Shown here piece after piece: positions 16,791 through 25,742 of a stretch of DNA of 40,764 nt. The number at the start of each line of letters is the position of its first letter. The first letter of the stretch is position 1. The DNA lies in NCBI GenBank assembly GCA_946623195.1, contig CAMOQW010000005.1, forward strand, positions 1 to 40,764. The letters run 5' to 3'. The notes beneath the pieces were generated by a model. The model did not search any database. It was not told where the DNA came from and saw only the letters and a list, made by a program, of their open reading frames with translations. Position numbers and translations under genes: made by a program. The DNA comes from an uncultured Prevotella sp. GTDB taxonomy: Bacteria; Bacteroidota; Bacteroidia; Bacteroidales; Bacteroidaceae.

Positions 16791-19649
16791 CTAATCAAAT
16801 GATAATGTTGCGTAAATGTATCCTTTTCCTTTACTCCAATAGGGTTGTGCCGAGGGACCGTTAAGGTCGGTGGTGTTCACCTTGTTGCGCACGGCAGGGA
16901 TAACCTTGAGGATACTGATGCCTGTCGCGGGCAGGGTGTAGAGCAGGTGGTCGCGACCGTCGCGAGGCGTATAGATGCCCACGTAGTCGGAGGGGCCGCT
17001 GATGCCTATCTTTCCCTCTGTCGTCTCTATCTGCATCCAGGTGACATCGGAGAAGTATCCCTTGAACTCAGGATATTCGAACGACTCGCCGGGAATGGGG
17101 TCGTTGTAGCGGGTCTGCCAATAGCCGTACTGCGGACCTTCCATGCGGTTCTGCCAGACGCGATACGGGCCACGGCCCACCCACTGCTTGCTCTTCACCT
17201 GCTGCTCGGGATAGTCGAACGCGATGCCCATCAGGTCGACCACTCCATTGAAGGTGTAGTCGGCCTGCAGGCTGACCTCACCCGTATTGCGGAACGCCCA
17301 TGTGACGGTGTTGAGCGACCCATGCCGATAGTGGGCATACAATATGCCGCTCTTCATCTCAAAGCCTGCGAAAACACCCTGGTCCTGATATTCCGTATAG
17401 TCGGTCTTCTTTTGGAAGGCTTCCTTGTCGTCGTGGTTGTAGAAGCCATCCTGCGAGCGGTCGCTGCGCTTGGCGGCTACGAAGCGGGGGCCATTGCTGA
17501 ACTTAATGGTCTTGCCGCCTATGGCCACTTGCATCAGGCGTCCGTCTTTCTTTGAGAAGGTGTAAGTTCTGTCCACGGCAGTCACGGAGAGCTCGTCAGC
17601 CGTCTCCGTCTGCGTGTACTCTGTGCCGGCACCGTGGCTGACGGTGTAGGCTTCCGACTTGAAATTCCACGTGAATACCTCCTCGCCTTGCGGGTTAGTA
17701 GCAGTGACCTGCAACACGTCGCCGCTACCCTTGGGCTTGTCGATGGTAACACTTGCAAATGGTGCTACGCTGCCAGTGCTAAGCGTTCCTTGGCTGAGTG
17801 TCTTGACGTCAGACTTGCCAAAGGCGGGCATCTCTAAATATTGATACGTGAAATGGCAGTCCTTGAGGTCAGTGAAGTGATAGCAGTTGCTGATGACTAA
17901 TCGTCCGGCTTTCACAGCTATCTGTATGGGTGACCACACCTCGCGGATGGTATAGAATGAGCCTTCCTTCTCCATGTGGGGGCCAACGATGCCGTCAGAG
18001 CCGAAGTTGCCCATGCAGTCGATGATTCCGGGATTTCCGGGCTCTATATCTGTGCGGAGTACGCCCTGGTCCATGAGGTCCCAGAGGAAGCCGCCTGCAC
18101 AGCGTGGATTCGACATCATGAGGTCCCAGTAGTCCTTCAGTCCTGCACCATGCCCACCATCATAGAGACCATGCAGAAATTCTGTGGGCATGAAGATTTC
18201 CTTCTGCCGCATATACTCCGCTGTCTCTCCCCAGGAACGATAGTGCTTCGTCTCAAAACCATTGCGGTTGGCCCAGGGGTATAGCACCACGCGCTGCTGA
18301 GGGTCAAATTTCGAGAACACGTGCTCCAGTTCGTAGTTGAAACCACCCTCGTTGCCGTTGCTCCAGAAGATGATGCTGGGGTGGTTGACGTCGCGCGTCA
18401 CCATCTCTTCTACTATCTGGCTGCCGATGATGGTCTCGTGGGGCCAGTGCCAGCCCGGCTGTTCACACTCCACATAGAGTCCCAATGAATCGCAGGCATC
18501 TAAGAACTCCGGGTCGGCAGGGTAGTGACTTAATCGGACGGCGTTCATGTTCATCGCCTTGATCAGTTTGACGTCCTCGATATTCTTTGCCTTTGAGAGC
18601 GTTCGACCCGTCTCCGGGCGGAACGAATGCCGGTTGGCGCCCTTCACGATGACCTTCTGCCCGTTGATGAACAGTCCGTCTTCCTGACAGCCGTAGACAT
18701 GGTTGCCCGTCTCTTTCCTGCTGGCTGCTGAGAGAGGGTAGCTGTGTCGATACTCGATGGTGCGGAAGCCAAAGCGCTGCCGCTCCACATGGAGGGCCTT
18801 CCCTTGCGCGTCCTTGAGTGTAAAGACGGCGGTATAGAGGTTGGGCTGCTCGGCATTCCACGTCTTGGGGCCCTTTACCTGGAAGTCTGCCTTAGCCCCA
18901 TCGCTGCTGACAGGGAAGGATGGGCTGGTGGCTACCTTCTTTCCTTTTGCGTCGACGATGTCGACGCACAGGGAACTGCCGGGAAGGGCACGGTTCAGGA
19001 AGACATCGGCCATGAAGCGGCCGTCGGCCTTGGCGTCAATAGCGACGCGACGGATGTTCAGCGCCGGTTTGGAGATGATGAACACAGGCCGCCAAATGCC
19101 ACCAAAGTTCCAGTAGTCGGCACGGCGTTCAGCCAGGTTCACCTGCGGATTGGTGCTCTCCTTCAGCACCTCAACCTCCAGGCGGTTCTTCTTGCTGCCG
19201 AAGAACACCCGGTCCGACACGTCTATCGTATGGCGTGTAAAGCCGCCTTGATAGGTGCCGTTACCGGCTTTACGACCGTTAATCTGTACGCGGATTTCCG
19301 TAAAGGCTGCTTCAAATACAAGTTGAATCTGTCGCCCTGCCCACGCCTGTGGTAGGGTAAACTCCGTCTTGTATTTCCCCTTTTCATCGGCAATGCCTTC
19401 GGGAGTGGCCTTGCCGTAGAACCGCATTCCGTATTGGTAGGTACCGAAACCCTGAAGTTCCCAGCACGACGGCACCCCAATCTTTGTCCACTTGCCACTG
19501 TTGCGCCCGTCTGTGCACAGGAAGTCCCACTCCACCATGTCGTCGCAACCATGACCGCTCAAATATTGGCGCTCCGTCTGGACGGACAATTGCGCCTGCA
19601 CTGCTGTGCCCATCAGCGCCAGCACAGCTAAAAGGAAAGTTCGTCTCAT
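16791..19649 (-). CDS. LacZ-like GH2 beta-glycosidase
   Basis: This secreted 952-residue GH2 enzyme has the full LacZ layout: signal peptide (1-19), jelly roll with SCWELQGFGTYQYGMRFYG, Ig-like domain, TIM barrel, second Ig-like domain, and a large C-terminal beta-sandwich (Bgal_small_N type, about 690-950). The acid/base is E434 in SNGNEGG and the nucleophile candidate E490 in PTEFLHGLYDGG. AVRLSHYPADPEFLDACDSLGLYVECEQPGWHW is a typical barrel segment. It is the first gene of the polysaccharide locus, 60-68 bases behind ftsZ with no clear terminator between them. A perfect 12-bp palindrome lies 3 bases before its ATG. The sugar removed (galactose or a uronic acid) cannot be told from sequence alone. 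Confidence 0.92.
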   Translation of the reverse strand: MRRTFLLAVLALMGTAVQAQLSVQTERQYLSGHGCDDMVEWDFLCTDGRNSGKWTKIGVPSCWELQGFGTYQYGMRFYGKATPEGIADEKGKYKTEFTLPQAWAGRQIQLVFEAAFTEIRVQINGRKAGNGTYQGGFTRHTIDVSDRVFFGSKKNRLEVEVLKESTNPQVNLAERRADYWNFGGIWRPVFIISKPALNIRRVAIDAKADGRFMADVFLNRALPGSSLCVDIVDAKGKKVATSPSFPVSSDGAKADFQVKGPKTWNAEQPNLYTAVFTLKDAQGKALHVERQRFGFRTIEYRHSYPLSAASRKETGNHVYGCQEDGLFINGQKVIVKGANRHSFRPETGRTLSKAKNIEDVKLIKAMNMNAVRLSHYPADPEFLDACDSLGLYVECEQPGWHWPHETIIGSQIVEEMVTRDVNHPSIIFWSNGNEGGFNYELEHVFSKFDPQQRVVLYPWANRNGFETKHYRSWGETAEYMRQKEIFMPTEFLHGLYDGGHGAGLKDYWDLMMSNPRCAGGFLWDLMDQGVLRTDIEPGNPGIIDCMGNFGSDGIVGPHMEKEGSFYTIREVWSPIQIAVKAGRLVISNCYHFTDLKDCHFTYQYLEMPAFGKSDVKTLSQGTLSTGSVAPFASVTIDKPKGSGDVLQVTATNPQGEEVFTWNFKSEAYTVSHGAGTEYTQTETADELSVTAVDRTYTFSKKDGRLMQVAIGGKTIKFSNGPRFVAAKRSDRSQDGFYNHDDKEAFQKKTDYTEYQDQGVFAGFEMKSGILYAHYRHGSLNTVTWAFRNTGEVSLQADYTFNGVVDLMGIAFDYPEQQVKSKQWVGRGPYRVWQNRMEGPQYGYWQTRYNDPIPGESFEYPEFKGYFSDVTWMQIETTEGKIGISGPSDYVGIYTPRDGRDHLLYTLPATGISILKVIPAVRNKVNTTDLNGPSAQPYWSKGKGYIYATLSFD

Positions 19650-19651
19650 GG

Positions 19652-19663
19652 GTATAGCTATAC
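19652..19663. promoter_or_regulatory. 12-bp palindrome at the translation start of the first locus gene
   Basis: GTATAGCTATAC is a perfect palindrome whose edge is 3 bases from the ATG of the first GH2 gene (start 19649). It lies where a ribosome would load and could be an operator or a small hairpin limiting translation. The rest of the ftsZ-GH2 gap (19650-19709) shows neither a strong terminator hairpin nor a matching TAnnTTTG promoter. Confidence 0.35.
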
Positions 19664-19709
19664 TTATTTACCTATAAGACGAACCAACAGTAATGGTGTC
19701 ATCAGCTAA

Positions 19710-21041
19710 TCAGGAAAACACTATCGTCCCCTGAATGGGCTGTTCGGGCGTTGGCTGGTCATTGCGCTGCTGGGGCTCTTCACCGCTTGCCTGTTCGTAG
19801 ATGCTGTCAAGGATTTCGCGTGTACGCTTGTACGTCGGAGTCTGTTCTACTGCTGAGATGACATCATCGTTGTCGAGGTCTTCAGGTCTGAACAAGTAGA
19901 TGTGCGGACGACGCTTGTAGCGACGCGTCTGTCCGTCGCTGCCGTAGTAGCGGTTGCGGCGGTCGATGCGCTTGGCCTCTTCTTCCTGTTGAGCAGCAAT
20001 ACGTGTGGCCTCCTCCTGCGTGTTGTGGCGCTGACGGTGGTTGGCCATTCCGTCTACGCGGTCGATGCCAAAGCCGGTAGCCAGGATGGTAACCTTCACC
20101 TTCTTGCCCAGTTCCGGGTCAACGGCCAGTCCCCACTTGATTTCAAAGTCGTTGCCGAACTTTGCCATGAAGTCGTTGACATCGTTCATCTCCTCCATCA
20201 TCAGCGACCCGGAGCCGTCCTTGTTGCCGGCAAAAGAGATGCTGAGCAGGATTTTCTTGGAGTTGAAGACATCGTTCTCATTGAGCAGCGGTGAGTTGAG
20301 CGCATCGTCGATAGCCTTCTTGACACGACCCTCACCCTCACCGAAGCCTGTTGACATAATGGCCACGCCACCATCTTTCAGTACGGTCTTGACATCGTTG
20401 AAGTCGAGGTTGATCAGTCCGTGTACGGTGATGATTTCTGCAATGGACTTAGCAGCGATGCTGAGCGTGTCGTCTGCTTTGCCAAAGGCATCCAGAACCG
20501 TCAGTTCAGGATAGATTTCGCGCAGTCGCTCATTGTTGATGACAAGCAAGGCGTCAACGTGCTTGTTCATTTCCTCGACACCATCAAGGGCCTGGTCAAT
20601 CTTGCGGTCGCCCTCAAAGCGGAAGGGAATGGTGACGATGCCCACCGTAAGAATGCCCATCTCCTTCGAGACACGGGCAATGACCGGTGCAGCTCCCGTA
20701 CCGGTGCCGCCGCCCATGCCGGCCGTGATGAAGGCCATGCGAGTGCCGTCGCTGAACATCTGTTTGATGTCTTCGATGCTCTCCTCTGCTGCGGCACGTG
20801 CTTTCTCGGGGCGGTTTCCTGCGCCCAGTCCCTCCTTGCCCAGTTGCAAGTGAACGGGTACTGGAGAGTCGTTGAGTGCCTGATTGTCTGTGTTGCAGAG
20901 TACGAAAGACACGTCGTGGATGCCTTCCCGATACATGTGGTTGACGGCATTACCGCCGCCGCCGCCTACGCCGACCACCTTGATGATACTATTCTCCTTC
21001 TCGGGCTCGCCAAAATCGAGCAATACATTGTTGTCTGCCAT
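19710..21041 (-). CDS. ftsZ: Cell division GTPase FtsZ
   Basis: FtsZ is the tubulin homologue that assembles the division ring on the inner face of the membrane. The 443-residue protein has the GTP-binding glycine loop GGGTGTG at 110-116, an earlier GVGGGGGNAVNHM nucleotide motif, and the T7-loop region DFNDVKTVL. The conserved C-terminal peptide corresponds to QTPTYKR, and here it is followed by about 40 further residues ending GTIVFS. I chose ATG 21041, 8 bases after a perfect AGGAGG that overlaps the ftsA stop. A TTG two codons upstream (21047) is less likely. It is the last gene of the dcw cluster and is followed directly by a polysaccharide locus. Confidence 0.98.
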   Translation of the reverse strand: MADNNVLLDFGEPEKENSIIKVVGVGGGGGNAVNHMYREGIHDVSFVLCNTDNQALNDSPVPVHLQLGKEGLGAGNRPEKARAAAEESIEDIKQMFSDGTRMAFITAGMGGGTGTGAAPVIARVSKEMGILTVGIVTIPFRFEGDRKIDQALDGVEEMNKHVDALLVINNERLREIYPELTVLDAFGKADDTLSIAAKSIAEIITVHGLINLDFNDVKTVLKDGGVAIMSTGFGEGEGRVKKAIDDALNSPLLNENDVFNSKKILLSISFAGNKDGSGSLMMEEMNDVNDFMAKFGNDFEIKWGLAVDPELGKKVKVTILATGFGIDRVDGMANHRQRHNTQEEATRIAAQQEEEAKRIDRRNRYYGSDGQTRRYKRRPHIYLFRPEDLDNDDVISAVEQTPTYKRTREILDSIYEQASGEEPQQRNDQPTPEQPIQGTIVFS

Positions 21042-21049
21042 AATCAAAT

Positions 21050-21055
21050 CCTCCT
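21050..21055 (-). promoter_or_regulatory. Perfect Shine-Dalgarno site of ftsZ
   Basis: AGGAGG on the minus strand overlaps the TAG stop of ftsA (21054-21056) and lies 8 bases before ATG 21041. Bacteroidota genes usually lack strong Shine-Dalgarno sites, and the neighbouring genes here show none this good. It decides the ftsZ start and may support its high expression. Confidence 0.8.
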
Positions 21056-22493
21056 ATTCTTCGTCTTCTACCATTTTCTTACCAAACTCCTTCAGACCCT
21101 TGACAAACTTGTTCCAAGGGTTGTTCTCCTTCTTGATGCGAGCTGCTTCGCGGGCCTCTTCCTCAGCTTTCTCACGTGCGATACGCTCCTCTTCATCTTT
21201 CTTTCGCTTAGCTTCCTCTTCGGCACGGCGTATCTCGTCAGTGGTGCGCACTACACCGGCAGGTGTCTCGGACGCCTGACGGGCACGTCGCTCCGTACTC
21301 TCTGTTGCGGGCTTTTGTGCAAAGAGGTCGCCGTTGGGATTGAACTCGCCTCCGGCGCAGTTGATGTCACCCTTGGCCAGAAGCCCGAGTACGGTATTCA
21401 ACTTACCGTCGTTGGCCTTGATGGCAGGAATTTGCGACACAATGGTGGGCAAAACTGTCTTGGCAATGCGAATCTTGTCGATGTGTGTATAGTTCTGGAA
21501 GGCCTTCTCGATATCCTTCATGTTGGAACCGCCACCGGTCAGGATGATGCCGCCTAACAGTTTGTCGCAATATTCCTCAGGCACCTGGCACCAGACGTTG
21601 GCAATGATTTCCTCCAGTCGTCCTTCGACAATCTCGATGAATTTGCGTGTTTCCACCTGTCGCTCCAGGTCGATGGAGTACTTCATGTTGTTGTCGATGT
21701 CGTTGTTCTCGGTATAGGCAGTAGCATACTTCAGCATCATTTTCTCGGCATCGCTCTCCTCAATTTGCAATGAGGCGATATCCTTGATGATGTTGTTGAA
21801 GCCCAACGGTATGACAGCCAGATGTCGCAGGATATTCTTTGAATAAACAGAGACCGTTGTCGTGTCTGCACCCAAGTCTACCAGTGTACAGCCCGAACGG
21901 CGCTCAGTTTCGGTGAGCACGCTGTCGGCCAGTGCCAGTGGTGCCAGATACATTTCAGCGACGTTGATGTTAGCGGCCTCAAAGCACTTGTTCAGGTTCT
22001 TGTAGAACGTTTTGCGTTGCAGGATGTTCAGGAAATTACCCTCGATGCGCTGGCACTGAATGCCCACAGGGTCGAGTTGCAACTGTGAGTCTACTTTGTA
22101 TTCCTGTACTGCTGCATCGAGAATTTCCTGGTCGGCATATTTCATGTTGCGATTGGCATCCATCAGTTCAATGACCATCTCCTGTGTGATGAGCGTCTCG
22201 ACGGGCAGTTCTTTGGTGATGACATTGCGAATAGAGCGAATAGACTGTCCGCCAACCCCCACATAGACTTGAGTGATGGTGACCTTAAGCTGTGCCTCCA
22301 GTTTGTTGACGATGTTTGTAAGGCACTGGGCTGTCTTGTCGATGTTGTAAACCACACCTTTGCGGATACATGCAGAAGAGTCCTCTTTCACATAGGCGAG
22401 TACCTGTATGCTGCCGTCGAGGTTCTTCTTGCCCGCAATACCGGTCATCTTTGATGACCCCAATTCGATTGCTACGATAAAATCCTTTGGCAT
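21054..22493 (-). CDS. ftsA: Cell division actin-like protein FtsA
   Basis: FtsA tethers FtsZ to the cytoplasmic membrane. The 479-residue protein has the actin-fold phosphate-1 motif near the N-terminus (VAIELGSSKMTGIAG), the SHS2/1C subdomain (about 85-165), phosphate-2 (TLVDLGADTTTVSVY) and the adenosine motif (GGIILTGGGSNMKDI). A charged coiled stretch (about 405-455, rich in EEEAKRKKDEEE-type sequence) leads to the terminal amphipathic helix NPWNKFVKGLKEFGKKM, the membrane anchor. It starts 21 bases after ftsQ and its stop overlaps the ftsZ ribosome site. Confidence 0.97.
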   Translation of the reverse strand: MPKDFIVAIELGSSKMTGIAGKKNLDGSIQVLAYVKEDSSACIRKGVVYNIDKTAQCLTNIVNKLEAQLKVTITQVYVGVGGQSIRSIRNVITKELPVETLITQEMVIELMDANRNMKYADQEILDAAVQEYKVDSQLQLDPVGIQCQRIEGNFLNILQRKTFYKNLNKCFEAANINVAEMYLAPLALADSVLTETERRSGCTLVDLGADTTTVSVYSKNILRHLAVIPLGFNNIIKDIASLQIEESDAEKMMLKYATAYTENNDIDNNMKYSIDLERQVETRKFIEIVEGRLEEIIANVWCQVPEEYCDKLLGGIILTGGGSNMKDIEKAFQNYTHIDKIRIAKTVLPTIVSQIPAIKANDGKLNTVLGLLAKGDINCAGGEFNPNGDLFAQKPATESTERRARQASETPAGVVRTTDEIRRAEEEAKRKKDEEERIAREKAEEEAREAARIKKENNPWNKFVKGLKEFGKKMVEDEE

Positions 22494-22514
22494 CTTTGTA
22501 ACGTATTATATTTA

Positions 22515-23264
22515 TTATTTCTTTATCTTTTTGCAGATAATCTGGTTGTTGAACTCCAGATTGATGTAAGAGTATTTGTTCCATCCGGCCTGCGATAGTC
22601 CGTACTTATAGAACTTCTCCAGCCGGTTGAGTTTTCTGTTTAATTCAGTAGGTTGGCCAAGATAGACGATGTGGTCACCCACGCGAGGCACCATCTCGAT
22701 GCTGCCGTCAGTCAATACGTTGATTTGCTCTACCTGGCTGCGCCATAGCGGGTCTTGCAGCAGCATGTTGCCAATGGACGAGAGCACCTTTTGCGCATAT
22801 TTGCGCTGGATGTGTCCTGTTGCGATGACCAAATCGCTGGCATACTGTGTGTCAGGCATGATGGCACCGTGGTTGTCTACATAGTAGTCATCGCCGGTAT
22901 CAGATTTAACCCGTATGACAGGTATGCGCTGCGTGATGTTGATATAGACCCGTCCCGTCTGTGTCTTGTAACACTGTACCGTCTCCACGAAGGGATTATG
23001 GCGCAGTGTTTCCTCTATCTTGCGGACGTTGACATCACTCATGAGGTCGCCCAAGGGGTAGAGTCTGATATTCTGAAGGTGCGCCTTGATGGCATTGGCC
23101 GTCAGAAAGCCTTTCACCACAGAGTCCTTGATGTCTATCCTTACCTCGTTGCACACGTCTGATTGCTCGTCAGGGTTGTTAAACGCCGTGACGGCAAGCA
23201 CCAGATAGATGCCCAGGACTACGTCTGCTGCGATAATGGCACATTTCTTCCAGTTGATGTTCAT
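22515..23264 (-). CDS. ftsQ: Cell division protein FtsQ
   Basis: The product is a 249-residue bitopic membrane protein: a short cytoplasmic N-terminus, one transmembrane helix (about residues 8-28, CAIIAADVVLGIYLVLAVTA), then a periplasmic POTRA-like domain (about 38-115, with FLTANAIKAHLQN and NPFVETVQCYKTQTGRVYINITQR) and a beta domain. It links early and late divisome proteins. Sequence conservation of FtsQ is low, so the call rests on layout and on its place between murC and ftsA. Its start overlaps the murC stop by 4 bases (ATGA). Confidence 0.92.
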   Translation of the reverse strand: MNINWKKCAIIAADVVLGIYLVLAVTAFNNPDEQSDVCNEVRIDIKDSVVKGFLTANAIKAHLQNIRLYPLGDLMSDVNVRKIEETLRHNPFVETVQCYKTQTGRVYINITQRIPVIRVKSDTGDDYYVDNHGAIMPDTQYASDLVIATGHIQRKYAQKVLSSIGNMLLQDPLWRSQVEQINVLTDGSIEMVPRVGDHIVYLGQPTELNRKLNRLEKFYKYGLSQAGWNKYSYINLEFNNQIICKKIKK

Positions 23265-24637
23265 ACTTTCGCTTGTAATATTTTGGTCATTTGTGGCACC
23301 ATGTTGTCAAGGTCGCCGGCCCCAAGCACAATCAGTACGTCGAAAGAGCGGCTCTTGACGAGTTCCAGTACGTCGTCCTTCCGTATCATCTGTTTTGTGA
23401 TTCCGGGTCGCAGGTTTTCATAGATGAGCGCTGACGTGACCCCCTCAATGGGCTGTTCACGAGCGGGATATATCTCCGTGAGGATTACCTCGTCCAGCAG
23501 GCTCAGTGCGTCAGCGAAGTCCTTGTAGAAATCGCGTGTGCGGGTGTAAAGATGAGGCTGGAAGATGGCAGTAATCTTGCGGTTCTTATACAACTCACGA
23601 ATGCTGCGTGCACTCTGGTAGATTTCTTTCGGATGGTGAGCATAGTCAGAAAGGAATACGATGTTCTCGTTCTTGATCTTGAAGTCGAACCGTCGTTCCA
23701 CTCCTGCATAGGTCTTCATGCCAAAGCGCAGCTCGTCGGCCGTACATCCTGCCAACTGAGCCATGGCCATGGCTGCGATGCCATTCTCAATGTTGATGGG
23801 AACCGGCTGTCCCAGTTTGATGTCCCTGACCGTCTCAAAGGGTGAGATGAAGTCGAAGGTTATTTCGCCATTGTCAATGCAGATGTTCTCGGCATGGAAG
23901 TCACCCTCGTTCAGGGAATAGTCAAAGCGACGTACACCGCTGTTCAGATGTTCTTTCATCTCGAGGTCGCGATGGATGATTAGCGCTCCCCCCGCCTGTA
24001 TGAGTTCGGTGTAGTGGCGGAAACTCTCCAGATAGGCTTCCTTGGTGCCATAGATGTCCAGATGGTCCGGGTCGGTACTGGTTATAACGGTCATGTAGGG
24101 TGAGAGCCAATGGAACGAGCGGTCAAACTCATCAGCTTCAATGACGACGTAGTCGCTGTCAGAAAGGATGTAGTTGGAACCATAGTTTTTGGAGATGCCC
24201 CCTAAGAAGGCATTACAGTCCAGGTGGCTCTGGTGCATGATGTGTGCGCACATCGTTGATGTCGTGGTCTTTCCGTGTGTGCCGGCCACGCACAGCCCCT
24301 TATGCCGACGGGTCAGCGAGCCTAATACCTGAGCACGCTTTTGTATTTCGAACCCGCTTTCACGGAAAAATACCAACTCCTTGTGGTCAGCGGGTATGGC
24401 AGGCGTATAGATGACCAGGCAAGTTGCCGGCTGCTTGCAGGCATAGGGTATCTCGTCCACATTCTCCTCGTAGTGTATGAGCATACCTTCCCGCTCCAGC
24501 TGGCGGGTCAGGTTGCTGGGCGTCTTGTCGTAGCCTGCCACTATCAGGCCTTTCTTGATGAAGTAGCGGGCAATGGCACTCATACCGATACCGCCAGCCC
24601 CTACGAAATAGACAGCTTTTAAATCCTTAATTTCCAT
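23261..24637 (-). CDS. murC: UDP-N-acetylmuramate--L-alanine ligase MurC
   Basis: MurC adds L-alanine to UDP-MurNAc in the cytoplasm, using ATP, as the first step of peptide stem synthesis. The 458-residue protein (usual length) has the nucleotide-sugar-binding N-terminus YFVGAGGIGMSAIARYF, the ATP loop GTHGKTTTSTM, the Mur ligase central motif DADEFDRSFHWL-like (here EADEFDRSFHWLSPY), and LSDYAHHPKEI with IFQPHLYTRT in the C-terminal domain. It overlaps murG by 11 bases upstream and ftsQ by 4 bases downstream. Confidence 0.97.
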   Translation of the reverse strand: MEIKDLKAVYFVGAGGIGMSAIARYFIKKGLIVAGYDKTPSNLTRQLEREGMLIHYEENVDEIPYACKQPATCLVIYTPAIPADHKELVFFRESGFEIQKRAQVLGSLTRRHKGLCVAGTHGKTTTSTMCAHIMHQSHLDCNAFLGGISKNYGSNYILSDSDYVVIEADEFDRSFHWLSPYMTVITSTDPDHLDIYGTKEAYLESFRHYTELIQAGGALIIHRDLEMKEHLNSGVRRFDYSLNEGDFHAENICIDNGEITFDFISPFETVRDIKLGQPVPINIENGIAAMAMAQLAGCTADELRFGMKTYAGVERRFDFKIKNENIVFLSDYAHHPKEIYQSARSIRELYKNRKITAIFQPHLYTRTRDFYKDFADALSLLDEVILTEIYPAREQPIEGVTSALIYENLRPGITKQMIRKDDVLELVKSRSFDVLIVLGAGDLDNMVPQMTKILQAKV

Positions 24638-25742
24638 TTTCTGCTAATTTTATGACTTCCTTGGCTATGATTTCGGCCGAGTCGGGCAGGGCCATTTTCA
24701 GAATGTTCTCACTGAGCTGCTTCAGTTTCGTTTCGTCGTTGACCGTGTCGGTAGCCAACGGGAGAAGCAGTTTGGCTGCTTCGACATCCTTGACGTAGAG
24801 TGCAGCCTGCTTGTTCACCAGAGCCAGTGCATTCTTGGTCTGGTGGTCTTCCGCTACGTTGGGACTCGGTACTAAGATGACAGGTTTGCCGAGCAGACAG
24901 AACTCGCTGATGCTTCCTGCTCCCGCACGGCTTACCACGAGGTCGGCAGCTTGATAGGCAGCCCCCATGTCGGTGATAAAATCGGTGACCTTCAAGTTGG
25001 GAATATCATGACCCTTCATGCGCTCAGCGATTTCTGCACTATAGTATTTGCCTGTTTGCCAGACGAACTGAACATTGCTGCCTTTGATGAGATCGAGGTG
25101 CTGTAAGACACTCTCATTGATGGTGCGTGCTCCAAGACTGCCACCAACGAGCAGGACCACCTTCTTGAGAGGGTCGAAACCGAGAGACCGTACAGCATCG
25201 TCGCGTGTGACGGCCGTTTCCAGCAGTTGCTGACGTACGGGGTTGCCAGTCAGCATGATTTTCTCAGCGGGGAAGAAACGCTCCATACCCTCGTAGGCCA
25301 CACAGATTTTGGCGGCCTTACGGGCCAGGGTCTTGTTGGCTAGTCCCGCGTAGCTGTTCTGCTCCTGTAGCAGGGTGGGGATGCCAAGCGCATTGGCGGC
25401 ACCCAAGGCGGCACTGCTGGCATAGCCTCCGACGCCCACGGCCACCTGCGGGCGGAAATCGCGCAACAGCTTCTTAGCCTTCCACTTGCTTCGGAGATAG
25501 TCGACAGCCACCCCGACGTTGCCCGGTTTCCATAGTGGGCGAAGAAATCCGCGAATGGGCAGCCCTACGATCTCATATCCTGCAGCGGGTACGCGTTGCA
25601 TCTCCATGCGCCCTAAAGCTCCTACGAACAGAATCTTTGCCTCAGGGCGAAGCACCTTGATGGCATTGGCTATTGACACGGCTGGGAAGATGTGGCCTCC
25701 CGTGCCGCCACCGCTGATAATCACTCTTAATTCGTTAGTCAT
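24627..25742 (-). CDS. murG: Lipid II synthase MurG (UDP-GlcNAc transferase)
   Basis: MurG transfers GlcNAc from UDP-GlcNAc to lipid I at the inner face of the membrane, giving lipid II. The 371-residue GT28 protein has the N-terminal glycine-rich motif GGGTGGHIFPAVSIANA, the GVGGYASSAALGAA loop, the linker motif LLVGGSLGARTINESV and the donor-binding VVSRAGAGSISEFCLLGKPVILVPSP. Its start overlaps the ftsW stop by 4 bases. Confidence 0.97.
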   Translation of the reverse strand: MTNELRVIISGGGTGGHIFPAVSIANAIKVLRPEAKILFVGALGRMEMQRVPAAGYEIVGLPIRGFLRPLWKPGNVGVAVDYLRSKWKAKKLLRDFRPQVAVGVGGYASSAALGAANALGIPTLLQEQNSYAGLANKTLARKAAKICVAYEGMERFFPAEKIMLTGNPVRQQLLETAVTRDDAVRSLGFDPLKKVVLLVGGSLGARTINESVLQHLDLIKGSNVQFVWQTGKYYSAEIAERMKGHDIPNLKVTDFITDMGAAYQAADLVVSRAGAGSISEFCLLGKPVILVPSPNVAEDHQTKNALALVNKQAALYVKDVEAAKLLLPLATDTVNDETKLKQLSENILKMALPDSAEIIAKEVIKLAENGN

